Shown: piece after piece, positions 1 to 9,001 of the stretch
How positions within the stretch are numbered: position 1 is the first letter of the stretch
How the letters are laid out: every line of letters begins with the position of its first letter
From: Leptotrichia sp. oral taxon 215 str. W9775
GTDB taxonomy: Bacteria > Fusobacteriota > Fusobacteriia > Fusobacteriales > Leptotrichiaceae
Direction: 5' to 3'
NCBI RefSeq assembly: GCF_000469505.1
Contig: NZ_KI272866.1
Coordinates: forward strand, 7,032-71,031
Length of the DNA stretch: 64,000 bases
Made by a program: the position numbers and the translations under genes
Notes under the pieces: generated by a model
The model's input: only the letters and a program-made list of their open reading frames with translations
Told to the model about the DNA's origin: nothing
Database searches by the model: none

Positions 1-2
1 TA

Positions 3-338
3 GGAGTACTTGGGATACTTGGAATAGCTTATGGAGCGAGTAAAACAAGAAGCTTAAATGGAAATGAATATATTTCAGAATATTCATTGGAGAGTAGAGC
101 AAATACTTCAGATAATGTGCAACTGATAAGTGTGGAAAAGGCAAAATCTATAGCATTGGCACAAGTTCCAGGAGCAGATGAAAGTCACCTTGGAAAAATA
201 GATTTAGACAGGGAACACGGAAGAATGGAATATGAAATAGAAATTTTTTATAACAATTCAAAATATGAATATGACATAGATGCAGTAACTGGAGAGATTG
301 TGGGCTTAAAAGTAAAAAAATATAACAACTGGAATTAA
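3..338 (+). CDS. PepSY-domain protein, 5' partial
   Basis: The reading frame is open to the left edge of the window, so the N-terminus is missing; the first visible residues (GVLGIAYGA) look like the end of a signal peptide or membrane anchor. The rest is a single PepSY domain: a helix with VEKAKSIALAQVPGA, then LDREHGRMEYEIEI, then YDIDAVTGEIV. PepSY domains are known as small extracytoplasmic modules that often act as inhibitors or sensors. An internal TTG at 87 is unlikely to be the true start because the frame continues upstream. It is a close paralogue of the gene 75 bases downstream, and both sit just before a two-component system. Confidence 0.85.
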   Translation, partial: GVLGILGIAYGASKTRSLNGNEYISEYSLESRANTSDNVQLISVEKAKSIALAQVPGADESHLGKIDLDREHGRMEYEIEIFYNNSKYEYDIDAVTGEIVGLKVKKYNNWN

Positions 339-412
339 GTAGAATAGAAAAAAAAGAAATTATTAAAAAAATTGACATAGATAAAATAATTAAAAAATAG
401 GAGGAATTAAAA

Positions 413-739
413 ATGAAAAGAAAAATATTAAGTATGTTATTATTAGGAATTATGGTTTTAGGAGTATCAGGGACAGCAAATGCAGGGAAAAAGAATAAAT
501 ATTATGGTACAGGAGTTTCATCAAAGAATAACAGTTATATAGGAGTAAACAAGGCGATAGCAATAGCACTGAAAAAAGTTCCGGGAGCAAACCAGTCTCA
601 TGTATATGATGTTCATCTTGACAGGGAAAATGGAAGAATGGTATACGAAGGGGAAATCTACTACAATGGTTGGGAATACGAGTTTGACATAGATGCAGTG
701 ACAGGAGAAATTGTAAAATGGAAATCAGAGAGGGACTAG
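413..739 (+). CDS. Secreted PepSY-domain protein
   Basis: The 108-residue product starts with a clear signal peptide (positive MKRK, hydrophobic core, AxA-type end TANA near residue 24) and then a short Lys/Asn-rich linker. One PepSY domain follows (NKAIAIALKKVPGA, LDRENGRMVYEGEI, FDIDAVTGEIV). An AGGAGG ribosome site lies 6 bases upstream of the ATG. The domain is nearly the same as in the preceding gene, so the pair is a tandem duplication. Export across the membrane is inferred. Together with the following response regulator and kinase it probably forms an envelope-sensing cassette; a second such cassette lies at 13.6-16.5 kb. Confidence 0.88.
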   Translation: MKRKILSMLLLGIMVLGVSGTANAGKKNKYYGTGVSSKNNSYIGVNKAIAIALKKVPGANQSHVYDVHLDRENGRMVYEGEIYYNGWEYEFDIDAVTGEIVKWKSERD

Positions 740-779
740 CCCATTTTATAGATAATAAATAGATATATATTTAAAGGTT

Positions 780-1030
780 ATCTCAAAAAAATAAAATAAT
801 ATAAAAAAGGATGCCTTAAAAAGAAAATTTAAAAGTAATATGAAAACTATATTTTTGAATTATTTAAAATTTTACAATGTAAAACAGGAAATGAATTTAG
901 GAAAAATCATCTGTTTGTGCCTTTAGGCGAGTTTATGATTTTTTCTTAATGAATGACTGTTTTATATGAGTAAAGTTTTAGTAGATGAAAAAATATAGTT
1001 TTTATTATTATATTTTTACTATTTTGAGAC
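780..1030. repeat. Long inverted-repeat intergenic element, copy 1
   Basis: This stretch fills most of the 390-base gap between the PepSY gene and the response regulator. It folds on itself almost end to end: TCTCAAAA at 781 pairs with TTTTGAGA ending at 1029, AAAACTATATTTTT pairs with the region near 990-1003, and TAAAACAG pairs with CTGTTTTA. An inner stem is formed by GAAAAATCAT and ATGATTTTTTC, closed by a loop holding GCCTTTAGGC. The core (outer AAACAG arm, inner GAAAAA stem, CTTTAGGCGA loop) recurs at 50270-50432 and in a diverged form at 12096-12310. It could be a MITE-like element or a structured RNA. Confidence 0.75.
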
Positions 1031-1129
1031 AGCAACTTTCATATTTTTAAATTTTGGGCTAGTTACCTTTATATTTTTAATATTTTATGATATATTTATG
1101 TATCTGACTAAAGCGAAAGGGAAATTAAT

Positions 1130-1804
1130 ATGAAAATTTTACTTGTGGAAGATGAAATAGATTTGAACAACATTGTCACGAAATATCTTAAAAAGAATGG
1201 ATACAGTGTAGACAGTGTTTTTGATGGAGAAGAGGCACTTGATTATTTGGAATATGGGGAATATGACCTTGTTATTCTAGATGTTATGATGCCCAAAGTA
1301 AATGGTTTTGAAGTTATAAAGGAGCTGAGAAATAAAGGAAATCATACATTGGTTTTAATGCTAACAGCAAGGGACAGTGCAGATGATAAGGTGAAGGGGC
1401 TTGACCTGGGGGCTGATGATTATCTTGTGAAACCTTTTGATTTTAACGAGCTTTCGGCGAGGATAAGAGCTGTAGTAAGAAGAAAATATGGAAACAGTTC
1501 AAATAAGCTTATAATAGGAGATTTAATTTTAGACACATCAGAAAAATCAGTGACAAGGGCAGGAAAAAAGATTGATTTGACAGGGAAGGAATACGAAGTT
1601 CTGGAATATCTTGTACAAAGTAAAAACAGGATACTTAGCAGGGATCAGATAAAGGAGCATGTCTGGGACTATGATTATGAAGGAGATTCAAATATAATAG
1701 ATGTACTTATAAAAAATATTAGAAAAAAAATAGATGTGGAAAATGGGAAACAGATAATTTATACAAAGAGAGGACTTGGGTACGTTGTAAAGGAAGAAGA
1801 TTAA
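1130..1804 (+). CDS. OmpR/PhoB-type response regulator
   Basis: The 224-residue protein has a receiver domain (about residues 1-115) with the acidic pair E7/D8, phospho-acceptor D51 in VILDVMMP, the T in MLTARD and K in LVKPF. A winged-helix DNA-binding domain follows (about 125-222), ending in the typical YTKRGLGYVV wing. It should bind DNA after phosphorylation by the kinase encoded about 100 bases downstream. The neighbouring PepSY genes and the similar pair at 13.6 kb suggest that it responds to an envelope signal. The actual stimulus and targets cannot be read from the sequence. Confidence 0.95.
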   Translation: MKILLVEDEIDLNNIVTKYLKKNGYSVDSVFDGEEALDYLEYGEYDLVILDVMMPKVNGFEVIKELRNKGNHTLVLMLTARDSADDKVKGLDLGADDYLVKPFDFNELSARIRAVVRRKYGNSSNKLIIGDLILDTSEKSVTRAGKKIDLTGKEYEVLEYLVQSKNRILSRDQIKEHVWDYDYEGDSNIIDVLIKNIRKKIDVENGKQIIYTKRGLGYVVKEED

Positions 1805-1902
1805 TAAAAAGTTGAAATCGTGGTTTTAGAATAATAAAATATGTCTATATTGTAAAGAATGAGTTTACAGTTTATAAGAAATACTTCATATGGAAGGAAT
1901 GG

Positions 1903-3261
1903 TTGGGAATATTGAAAAGAAAAATAAATGAGATATGGGAGGATTTCCCCATAACTGTAAAGATTACCCTCTGGTATACGGTTTTTGTAGTGGTATTAAT
2001 ATTTATCCTTCTGACTTCATCTTTTGCAATTGCAGATAAAATGACAGGTGATGTGAATCAGAGGGAGCTGACAGGAGTTGTAAATGAAATGGCATCAGAT
2101 ATGGTTTCTGATTCTGATGAATTTGATGATTTCGATGACGGAATTTATTTTGTCAGATATAATAACCAGGGAATAGAAACAGACGGAATGTCTCCAAAGG
2201 GGTTTGACCTGACACTTAAACAGTCTGAAAATACAGTAAGTATCTATAAAAAAAATGGGGAAAAATTTTACTATTATGATAAAAAAATTGATGGAAGTGA
2301 CGGAGAATGGGTAAGAGGAATTGTACCTGTAAATAAGCTCTCAGAAGAAGTAAACAGGATGCTTCTCACAATACTGATTTTAAGTCCACTGCTTCTAATT
2401 ATTATAATTTATGGCGGGTATAAGATTATAAAAAAGGCATTGAGGCCTGTGGCAAAAATATCTGATACAGCAACGGAAATACAGAAAAATGGAGACTTTT
2501 CAAAAAGAATTGAAATAGATGACGGGCAGGATGAAATACATAAAATGGCAAATGCCTTCAATGAAATGCTTAATTCGCTGGAAAATTTTTATCTGCGTGA
2601 AAAACAGTTCAGTTCAGACGTTTCCCATGAGCTTAGAACCCCTGTAAGTGTAATACTGACAGAGAGCCAGTATTCCCTTGATTATGCAGATACTATGGAA
2701 GAGGCGAAGGATTCATTTTCTGTTATTCAGAGGCAGGCAAAAAGAATGTCTGAACTAATAAATCAGATTATGGAACTTTCAAAAATTGAAAAGCAGATAG
2801 GTACTCCGTCTGATAAAATAAATCTTTCAGAAACGGTTGAGAAAATACTGGGAGATTATAAAAATCTTTTTGTTGAAAAAAATATAGAAATGACAAAGGA
2901 AATTGAAGAAAATATTTCTATAACGGGAGATAAGATAATGATAGAAAGGCTGTTTGACAATCTTTTAAATAATGCCATGAAATTTACGAAGGATAAAATA
3001 AATGTCAGACTGTATTCTGAAGATGAAAAATGTGTGCTGGAAGTGGAAGATAATGGTATCGGAATTTCTGAACAGGATAAGGAGCTTATCTGGAAGAGAT
3101 TTTATCAGGTAAATGATTCGAGAAATAAAAAAATAAATAAAGGTTTTGGACTTGGTCTTTTCCTTGTTTCAAAAATAATTGAACAGCATGGCGGGACTAT
3201 TGATGTTGAGAGCATCCTGAATGAAGGGACAAAGTTTATTGCAAAGTTCAAAAGGGATTAA
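1903..3261 (+). CDS. Membrane sensor histidine kinase
   Basis: The 452-residue kinase has an N-terminal membrane segment (about residues 20-42), a short extracytoplasmic domain rich in Asp, a second membrane segment (about 150-172) and a HAMP linker. The HisKA domain carries the phospho-accepting histidine in SSDVSHELRTP. The ATPase domain shows the N box (NLLNNAMKF), a G1 box (DNGIGI), the FYQ F box and the G2 box (GFGLGLF). The start used is TTG with AAGGA five bases upstream; another TTG nine bases on is possible. It is the partner of the response regulator just upstream. Confidence 0.93.
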   Translation: MGILKRKINEIWEDFPITVKITLWYTVFVVVLIFILLTSSFAIADKMTGDVNQRELTGVVNEMASDMVSDSDEFDDFDDGIYFVRYNNQGIETDGMSPKGFDLTLKQSENTVSIYKKNGEKFYYYDKKIDGSDGEWVRGIVPVNKLSEEVNRMLLTILILSPLLLIIIIYGGYKIIKKALRPVAKISDTATEIQKNGDFSKRIEIDDGQDEIHKMANAFNEMLNSLENFYLREKQFSSDVSHELRTPVSVILTESQYSLDYADTMEEAKDSFSVIQRQAKRMSELINQIMELSKIEKQIGTPSDKINLSETVEKILGDYKNLFVEKNIEMTKEIEENISITGDKIMIERLFDNLLNNAMKFTKDKINVRLYSEDEKCVLEVEDNGIGISEQDKELIWKRFYQVNDSRNKKINKGFGLGLFLVSKIIEQHGGTIDVESILNEGTKFIAKFKRD

Positions 3262-3401
3262 ACTAATCTTGCTAAAATAATGGGTGTATGCTAAAATAAA
3301 GGTAAACTGGAGAAGACTGTAAAGTCGGATTTATACATAGAGATAATGAAAAATATTGATAATAGTGAGTATAGAATGTAAATATTGGAAAGGAAATGAA
3401 A

Positions 3402-3917
3402 ATGAAAATAGTATTATATGGGAATCCTACTTTGAGGGTAAAATCAGCAGAAGTTGACAAAGTAGATGACGACCTGAGAAAAACTCTGGATGAAATGGTT
3501 GAGCTGATGAGAAGTGCAAATGGAGTTGGATTGGCTGCAAATCAGGTAGATATACCGAAAAGATTTTTTGTTCTTGAAGTGGAAGGAAATGTAAAGAAGG
3601 TAGTTAATCCTGAAATAATTGAATCAGGAGAAGAAATGGTAGAATTTGAAGAAGGATGCCTAAGTATTCCCGGAGTTTACAAGAAGGTTACAAGACCTGA
3701 GAAAATAAAGGTAAAATATCTTGATGAAAACGGTGAAGAAAAAATAGAAGAACTTACTGAAATGTGGTCAAGAGCATTCCAGCATGAACTGGATCATCTG
3801 GATGGGATACTGTTTACAGACAGAATTTCCGTACTGAATAAGCGTCTGGTGGCAAAAAAACTGGAAATCTTGAAAAAAGATTACAATAAAGGGAAAATAT
3901 ATAGGGAAGACATCTAG
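3402..3917 (+). CDS. def: Peptide deformylase
   Basis: This enzyme removes the formyl group from nascent N-terminal Met. All three family motifs are present: GVGLAANQ, EGCLSIPG (metal-binding Cys) and the HELDH metal site. The length of 171 residues is usual. An ATG six bases upstream (3396) is in frame, but AAAGGA at 3389-3394 is spaced correctly for 3402 and too close to 3396. It lies directly before fmt, the enzyme that adds the formyl group, a common arrangement. Confidence 0.96.
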   Translation: MKIVLYGNPTLRVKSAEVDKVDDDLRKTLDEMVELMRSANGVGLAANQVDIPKRFFVLEVEGNVKKVVNPEIIESGEEMVEFEEGCLSIPGVYKKVTRPEKIKVKYLDENGEEKIEELTEMWSRAFQHELDHLDGILFTDRISVLNKRLVAKKLEILKKDYNKGKIYREDI

Positions 3918-3982
3918 ACTTTTTAGAATTTCGGGGTAAAATCTTATGTAGAGGTAAAATATTCAGATAGGAGGAAGTTTTT

Positions 3983-4918
3983 GTGAAAACGATATTTATG
4001 GGGACTCCCGAATTTGCAATACCAAGTCTGGAGACAGTATATAAAAATACAGATTTAAAGCTGATTTTTACAAAGGAGGACAAACGGAATGCGAGGGGAA
4101 ATAAAATAATATATTCTCCTGTTAAGCAGTTTGGCCTGGACAATGATATAGAGATAATACAGCCAAAGAAAATGAAGGATGAGGAAGTTATAAGCAAAAT
4201 AAAGGAAATAAATCCTGATTTAATAGTTGTAGTTGCATATGGTAAAATAATTCCTAGGGAAATAATAGATATCCCAAAATACGGAATTATAAATGTGCAT
4301 TCTTCCCTGCTTCCAAAGTACAGAGGAGCTTCACCTATACATTCTGCCATTTTAAACGGTGATACGGAAACAGGTGTGAGCATAATGTACATCGAAGAGG
4401 AACTTGATGCGGGAGATGTAATATTAAAGGAATATTGTGAAATAAGTGAAGAAGATACATTGGGAACTCTGCATGACAGACTGAAGGAGCTGGGGGCTAT
4501 TGGACTTGGAAAAGCTCTTAAGCTTATTGAGGAGGAAAAAGTTCAGGCTGAAAAGCAGGATGAAACAAAGGTTTCTTTTGTAAAGCCAATAACAAAGGAA
4601 CAGACGAAAATAAACTGGAATGATGCAAAAGAAGTTATATACAATCAGATAAGAGGTTTAAATCCTTTCCCTGGTGCACATACCTTCACTGAAACAGGAG
4701 AAAATGTAAAAATATACAAAAGTGAAAAAATAGACAAGGAATACGAAGGAGAAAACGGAACCATAGTTGAAATAATTAACAAAAAAGGTCCTGTAGTAAA
4801 AACTTCAAATGGAGGAATAATACTGCTGGAGGTAAAATTTGAAGGGAAAAAACTTCAAAGTGGAACAGATATAATAAATGGAAGAAAACTGACAGTTGGG
4901 AATAAATTTAAAAACTAG
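3983..4918 (+). CDS. fmt: Methionyl-tRNA formyltransferase
   Basis: It formylates the initiator Met-tRNA using 10-formyltetrahydrofolate. The N-terminal Rossmann domain begins with IFMGTPEFA and includes the folate-binding signature HSSLLPKYRGASPI around residue 110. The C-terminal OB-fold domain binds tRNA. The length of 311 residues is typical. Translation starts at GTG with AGGAGG about eight bases upstream. The pairing with def and the nearby folD (which makes formyl-folate precursors) forms a one-carbon and translation-initiation group. Confidence 0.96.
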   Translation: MKTIFMGTPEFAIPSLETVYKNTDLKLIFTKEDKRNARGNKIIYSPVKQFGLDNDIEIIQPKKMKDEEVISKIKEINPDLIVVVAYGKIIPREIIDIPKYGIINVHSSLLPKYRGASPIHSAILNGDTETGVSIMYIEEELDAGDVILKEYCEISEEDTLGTLHDRLKELGAIGLGKALKLIEEEKVQAEKQDETKVSFVKPITKEQTKINWNDAKEVIYNQIRGLNPFPGAHTFTETGENVKIYKSEKIDKEYEGENGTIVEIINKKGPVVKTSNGGIILLEVKFEGKKLQSGTDIINGRKLTVGNKFKN

Positions 4919-5012
4919 ATTGAGCTACTGGAAATACTTTAAAAAATTATAGTTTTCAAAAAAATGGAAAGTGCTGTTCAAATTAAACAGTTAAATATTT
5001 TTAGGAGGAATT

Positions 5013-5672
5013 ATGAAATTAAAGAAAATGGAAATATCAGATAGAGTAGTCCAACGGCTTACAGAATATTTGTCAATTTTAAAGGAAGTTCGTAAATATG
5101 AAGATGGAATAAATTCCATAGAACTTTCTAAAATAATGGATACTACTTCAGCACAGGTTAGAAAAGATTTGTCTACATTTGGAGAATTTGGAGTCAGAGG
5201 AAAAGGATACGACATAGATAAACTTATAGAGATAATTGAGGATATATTGGGAATAAACAAAGTAAATGACCTGATAGTTGTAGGATATGGGAAAATGGGG
5301 GAAATGATAACATCAAACAGCAAGGTTATGGGAAAAGGATTTAGAATAGTCGGTGTATTTGACAATGATCCTCAGAAAATAGATCAGGAAATTTCTGGAA
5401 ATCTAAAAATACAGAATGTTGATGAAGTTGAAGATTTTATAAAAAATTCATCAAACAAAGTAGAGACTGCAATTCTTTCGGTTGTGAAGGGACAGGCTCA
5501 GACAGCGGCTGAAAAACTTGTAAAAAATGGGATTAAAGCTATACTAAATATGACAACTTATAAACTGGAACTGCCAAAAAATGTAGTGGTAGTAAATATG
5601 GATATTTCTGCTAAACTTCAGGAACTGAATTTCTGGCGTATAAATCTTGAAGAAAATGGAGAGGAGCAGTAA
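5013..5672 (+). CDS. rex: Redox-sensing transcriptional repressor Rex
   Basis: The 219-residue protein has an N-terminal winged helix (RLTEYLSIL, then TSAQVRKDLSTFGEFG, the recognition helix) and a C-terminal Rossmann domain with VVGYGKMGEMI that binds NADH/NAD+. Rex represses fermentation and reductive pathway genes when NAD+ is high and leaves DNA when NADH rises. The stop codon abuts the folD ATG, so the two genes are co-transcribed. A Rex-like site in this window lies upstream of the AGCS symporter gene (31103-31120). Confidence 0.96.
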   Translation: MKLKKMEISDRVVQRLTEYLSILKEVRKYEDGINSIELSKIMDTTSAQVRKDLSTFGEFGVRGKGYDIDKLIEIIEDILGINKVNDLIVVGYGKMGEMITSNSKVMGKGFRIVGVFDNDPQKIDQEISGNLKIQNVDEVEDFIKNSSNKVETAILSVVKGQAQTAAEKLVKNGIKAILNMTTYKLELPKNVVVVNMDISAKLQELNFWRINLEENGEEQ

Positions 5673-6524
5673 ATGGTAAAAATAGACGGGAAGGCTTTCT
5701 CGCAGGTAATTCTTGAAAAGATAAGGGAAGAACATAATCAATTAAAAGAAAAGTACGGGAAACAGGCAGGACTTGCAGTAGTGATAGTTGGGAATAATCC
5801 TGCTTCACAGGTGTATGTGAGAAATAAAATGAAAGCTTGTGAAAATGTAGGATTTTATTCTGAAAACATTGAGCTTGATGAAAATATAAGCGAAAAGGAA
5901 CTTCTGCAGGAAATTGACAAACTGAATAAAAATGACAGGATAAATGGAATACTGGTACAGCTGCCTTTACCTTCACATATAAATGAACTGAAAATAATTG
6001 ACAGTATTTCTCCTGAAAAGGATGTGGATGGCTTCCATGTGGCAAACATTGGGAAAATGGTAATTGGAGATGAAACAGGATTTATTTCCTGCACTCCTTA
6101 CGGAATAATGCAGCTGCTGGAAGAATATAAAATAGAAATTGCTGGGAAAGATGCAGTTATAATAGGAAGAAGCAATATTGTCGGGAAACCTATGGCACTC
6201 ATGCTTATACAGAAAGGTGCCACTGTACAGGTGTGCAACTCACGTACAAAGGATTTAAGAAAAAAACTTAATGATGCTGACATTATAATAGTTGCAGCTG
6301 GAGTACCGAAGCTTCTGAAAAAAGAAGATGTGAAAGAAGGGGCTGTAGTCATAGATGTAGGAATAAACAGGGTTGATGGAAAAATCTGCGGTGATGTGGA
6401 TTATGAGGAAGTGGCAGAAAAAACTTCCTATATAACTCCGGTTCCAGGCGGTGTAGGGCCTATGACAATAGCAAGTCTCATAAAAAATACTTTTAAATCT
6501 TACAAAAATAGTTTAAAATACTAA
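5673..6524 (+). CDS. folD: Bifunctional methylenetetrahydrofolate dehydrogenase/cyclohydrolase
   Basis: FolD interconverts 5,10-methylene-, methenyl- and 10-formyl-tetrahydrofolate. The sequence shows the expected substrate motif YVRNKMKACE near residue 50, VQLPLP near 95, the Rossmann segment VIIGRSNIVGKPMA and the C-terminal TPVPGGVGPMTIA. The length of 283 residues is standard. The start codon follows the rex stop with no gap, so expression is probably coupled to rex. It supplies the formyl donor used by Fmt. Confidence 0.96.
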   Translation: MVKIDGKAFSQVILEKIREEHNQLKEKYGKQAGLAVVIVGNNPASQVYVRNKMKACENVGFYSENIELDENISEKELLQEIDKLNKNDRINGILVQLPLPSHINELKIIDSISPEKDVDGFHVANIGKMVIGDETGFISCTPYGIMQLLEEYKIEIAGKDAVIIGRSNIVGKPMALMLIQKGATVQVCNSRTKDLRKKLNDADIIIVAAGVPKLLKKEDVKEGAVVIDVGINRVDGKICGDVDYEEVAEKTSYITPVPGGVGPMTIASLIKNTFKSYKNSLKY

Positions 6525-6661
6525 AAGAATAAAATAATAAAAAAATATGAAGATAAAATATAAATAATATGATAAAATAGAAGTAGTTTTTAATTATTTA
6601 TAAAAACGGGATTTAAAATACGAATAATTGAAATAAGTCGAAATTAGGAGGAAATTTTTAA

Positions 6662-7138
6662 ATGAGGGATAAAATAAAATTTATTAAAGAGCTTGCTGAA
6701 AGTATGAATGCAAATAAGATTGACACAGTAAAGTATGAAGAAAATGATTTTGAAATTCAGATAACAAAAAAAGAAAAAGAAAGAAAAGTATTTTCTTATG
6801 GTGGAGTACCTACAGCTGTAGCGGCAGAACAGCCTGCAGTAACAGTGGGAGCTGTAGAATCTGAAACTCCTGTACAGGAAACAGCACAGGTTGAAGAAAT
6901 TTCAGGGACAAAAATAACTTCTCCAATGGTTGGAACATATTACAGTGCACCGTCGCCAACATCAGCTCCTTTCATTAAAGAGGGAGACAGTGTAAGTGAA
7001 GGACAGACATTGTGTATCGTAGAAGCAATGAAACTTATGAACGAAGTAAAATCATCAGTTTCTGGAAAAGTAAAGAAAATACTTGTAAAAGACGGGGAAG
7101 CAATAAAGAAAGGACAGGACCTTATTATAATAGAATAG
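6662..7138 (+). CDS. accB: Biotin carboxyl carrier protein of acetyl-CoA carboxylase
   Basis: This is the biotinylated swinging-arm subunit of acetyl-CoA carboxylase in fatty-acid synthesis. The N-terminal part (MRDKIKFIKELAESM) is the typical AccB helix; an Ala/Pro/Val/Glu-rich flexible linker covers about residues 50-80; the C-terminal biotinyl domain carries EAMKLMNEV with the biotin lysine at residue 124. The length of 158 residues is normal. The other carboxylase subunits are not in this window, so this is a detached gene. Confidence 0.95.
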   Translation: MRDKIKFIKELAESMNANKIDTVKYEENDFEIQITKKEKERKVFSYGGVPTAVAAEQPAVTVGAVESETPVQETAQVEEISGTKITSPMVGTYYSAPSPTSAPFIKEGDSVSEGQTLCIVEAMKLMNEVKSSVSGKVKKILVKDGEAIKKGQDLIIIE

Positions 7139-7230
7139 GAATTATAATAGACTGAATTTTGTGACATATTAAAATATTACATTAAAATGTCATAACTTCA
7201 GTAAAGTTCTAAAGGAAGGTGTAATAAAAA

Positions 7231-8559
7231 TTGGAAGGACAGAGGATTTGGATAAAGGTAATATTGCTGGTTGCAGTGTTATTTTTATCGGCATTTTTTT
7301 CAGCGGCGGTGACAGCATTATCTTCGCTGAGAAGAATACACGTGGGAGGAGAGAATAATAAGAAAGATTCAAAGGAGGAACAGCTGCTCAGACTTTGGCT
7401 GAAAAATCCGAATGAACTTTTGACTACTCTTCTATTCGGGAAAACGGTAGCATATATATTTCTAATAGGAATGTCCATACTGCTGTTTAAAGATTACTAT
7501 AAAATTTTTGAATTGTCAGTAGGCTTTGCGGCTTATGACATTATAGTTTTTGTAATTATGAGTATTTTTGTACTTATTTTTGTTGAAATGATACCTATAA
7601 TTTATGCAAAGAGCAATGTCTATAAAATTTCAAAAGCTATTATAGTTCCACTTGATACGGCGAGAATTATACTACGGCCATTTATATTAATTTTTATACA
7701 AATATCAAAATTTATCCTTGGATTATTTAAGGTAAAACTCGAAGAAAGAATATTTGAAATGACGGAAGAGGATATAAAAACTTTTGTCAAGGCGGGAACA
7801 GAGGAAGGAATAATCGAAGAGGAAGAGGAAGAAATGATTCACAGCATATTTGAATTTTCAGATACTACTGTGAAGGAAATATTAACACCTAGGACAAGTG
7901 TTTTTGCACTGGATTCTGAAAAGACACTGGGAGAAGTGTGGGATGAAATAGTTGAGCAGGGATTTTCAAGAATTCCTGTATATAATGAAAATATAGATAA
8001 AATAGAAGGAATCGTACATATAAAAGATTTGCTGAAGTATAATAAGGAACAGAATTCTTCGCTGAAAATGAAGGAACTTATGAAGGAAGCATATTATGTT
8101 CCGGCAACTAAGACTTTGACTGAACTTCTGGAAGAATTTAAAAGAAAACAGTCCCATATGGCAATAATAATAGATGAATATGGGGGAACGCTTGGTATTG
8201 TAACAATTGAAGACTTGCTGGAAGAAATTGTTGGAGAAATAAGGGATGAATTTGACCAGGAGGAAGAAAGTATACAGCAGATCAGGGAAAAAATATACGA
8301 CATAAAAGGTGATACTCTTATAGAAGAAATAAATGATGAACTGGAAATAAATATGCCAGTTTCAGAAGAATACGACACAGTTGCAGGATATGTCCAGGAT
8401 GAGCTGGGAAAAGTTGCAGAGACAGGAAACCAGGTTAAAGCTGACGGGTATATTTTGAAGGTAATGGAAGTTGATAATAAGAGAATAGAGAAAATCAGAA
8501 TAATCATTACTGAAAACAGTGGTGAGGAGAGTGTTAATGACAGAGAAGACAAGGCCTAG
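7231..8559 (+). CDS. CNNM/HlyC-CorC family membrane protein
   Basis: The 442-residue protein has a DUF21 membrane domain (four hydrophobic segments, about residues 5-165), then a pair of CBS domains (TPRTSVFALD around 210; YYVPATKTLTELLEEF and HMAIIIDEYGGTLGIVT around 290-320), and a C-terminal CorC/HlyC domain. Members are linked to Mg2+ or Co2+ efflux and were once named hemolysins, although toxin activity is not implied. The start is TTG with AAGGAAGG upstream. The last 23 bases overlap the next gene. Confidence 0.9.
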   Translation: MEGQRIWIKVILLVAVLFLSAFFSAAVTALSSLRRIHVGGENNKKDSKEEQLLRLWLKNPNELLTTLLFGKTVAYIFLIGMSILLFKDYYKIFELSVGFAAYDIIVFVIMSIFVLIFVEMIPIIYAKSNVYKISKAIIVPLDTARIILRPFILIFIQISKFILGLFKVKLEERIFEMTEEDIKTFVKAGTEEGIIEEEEEEMIHSIFEFSDTTVKEILTPRTSVFALDSEKTLGEVWDEIVEQGFSRIPVYNENIDKIEGIVHIKDLLKYNKEQNSSLKMKELMKEAYYVPATKTLTELLEEFKRKQSHMAIIIDEYGGTLGIVTIEDLLEEIVGEIRDEFDQEEESIQQIREKIYDIKGDTLIEEINDELEINMPVSEEYDTVAGYVQDELGKVAETGNQVKADGYILKVMEVDNKRIEKIRIIITENSGEESVNDREDKA

Positions 8560-8992
8560 GGTGAGAGTTGCAGGGATACTTATAGAAGATGACAGGATAC
8601 TCTTAATAGAGCATACAAAAAATGATAAGAAATACTGGCTTGTGCCAGGTGGGGGAGTAGACTGGGGAGAAAGTGCGGCAGAAGCTCTTACTAGAGAATT
8701 TAAGGAAGAAACTAATCTGGATATAGAAGTGGAAAAATTTCTGTTTATTTCAGAAACTATAGCACCTGATAAACAGAAACATGTTATAAATTTATATTTT
8801 AAGATAAAAAAGGCAGAAAATTCCTCAAATGAAATGAAACTGGGAGATGAGGATATGCTTACTGATTTGAGGTTTGTTCCAAAGGATGAAATACAGAATA
8901 TAAAATTATACCCAAATATAAAAGAAAAACTGATAAAACTGCTGAATAAGGAAACTATAGAACCTTATTTAGGTCTGTTATGGGATAAATAG
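8537..8992 (+). CDS. Nudix hydrolase
   Basis: The 151-residue protein is a single Nudix domain. The Nudix box is visible as GVDWGESAAEALTREFKEET, matching Gx5Ex7REUxEE. Members cleave nucleoside diphosphates linked to another group; the substrate cannot be told here. I start at ATG 8537 because GAGGAG lies at the right distance; the upstream in-frame extension has no ribosome site. It overlaps the CorC-type gene and is followed closely by apt, suggesting one operon for nucleotide housekeeping. Confidence 0.9.
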   Translation: MTEKTRPRVRVAGILIEDDRILLIEHTKNDKKYWLVPGGGVDWGESAAEALTREFKEETNLDIEVEKFLFISETIAPDKQKHVINLYFKIKKAENSSNEMKLGDEDMLTDLRFVPKDEIQNIKLYPNIKEKLIKLLNKETIEPYLGLLWDK

Positions 8993-9001
8993 GAGGATAA
9001 A

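Noticed and set aside
148..378. Minus-strand frame opposite the first PepSY gene
   Set aside because: It is a shadow of the coding strand: Leu/Phe/Ser-rich, no ribosome site. The same applies to the many minus-strand frames opposite the other + strand genes.
3814..4392. 192-codon minus-strand frame over def and fmt
   Set aside because: Both genes it covers are well-identified enzymes; the composition is that of an antisense shadow.
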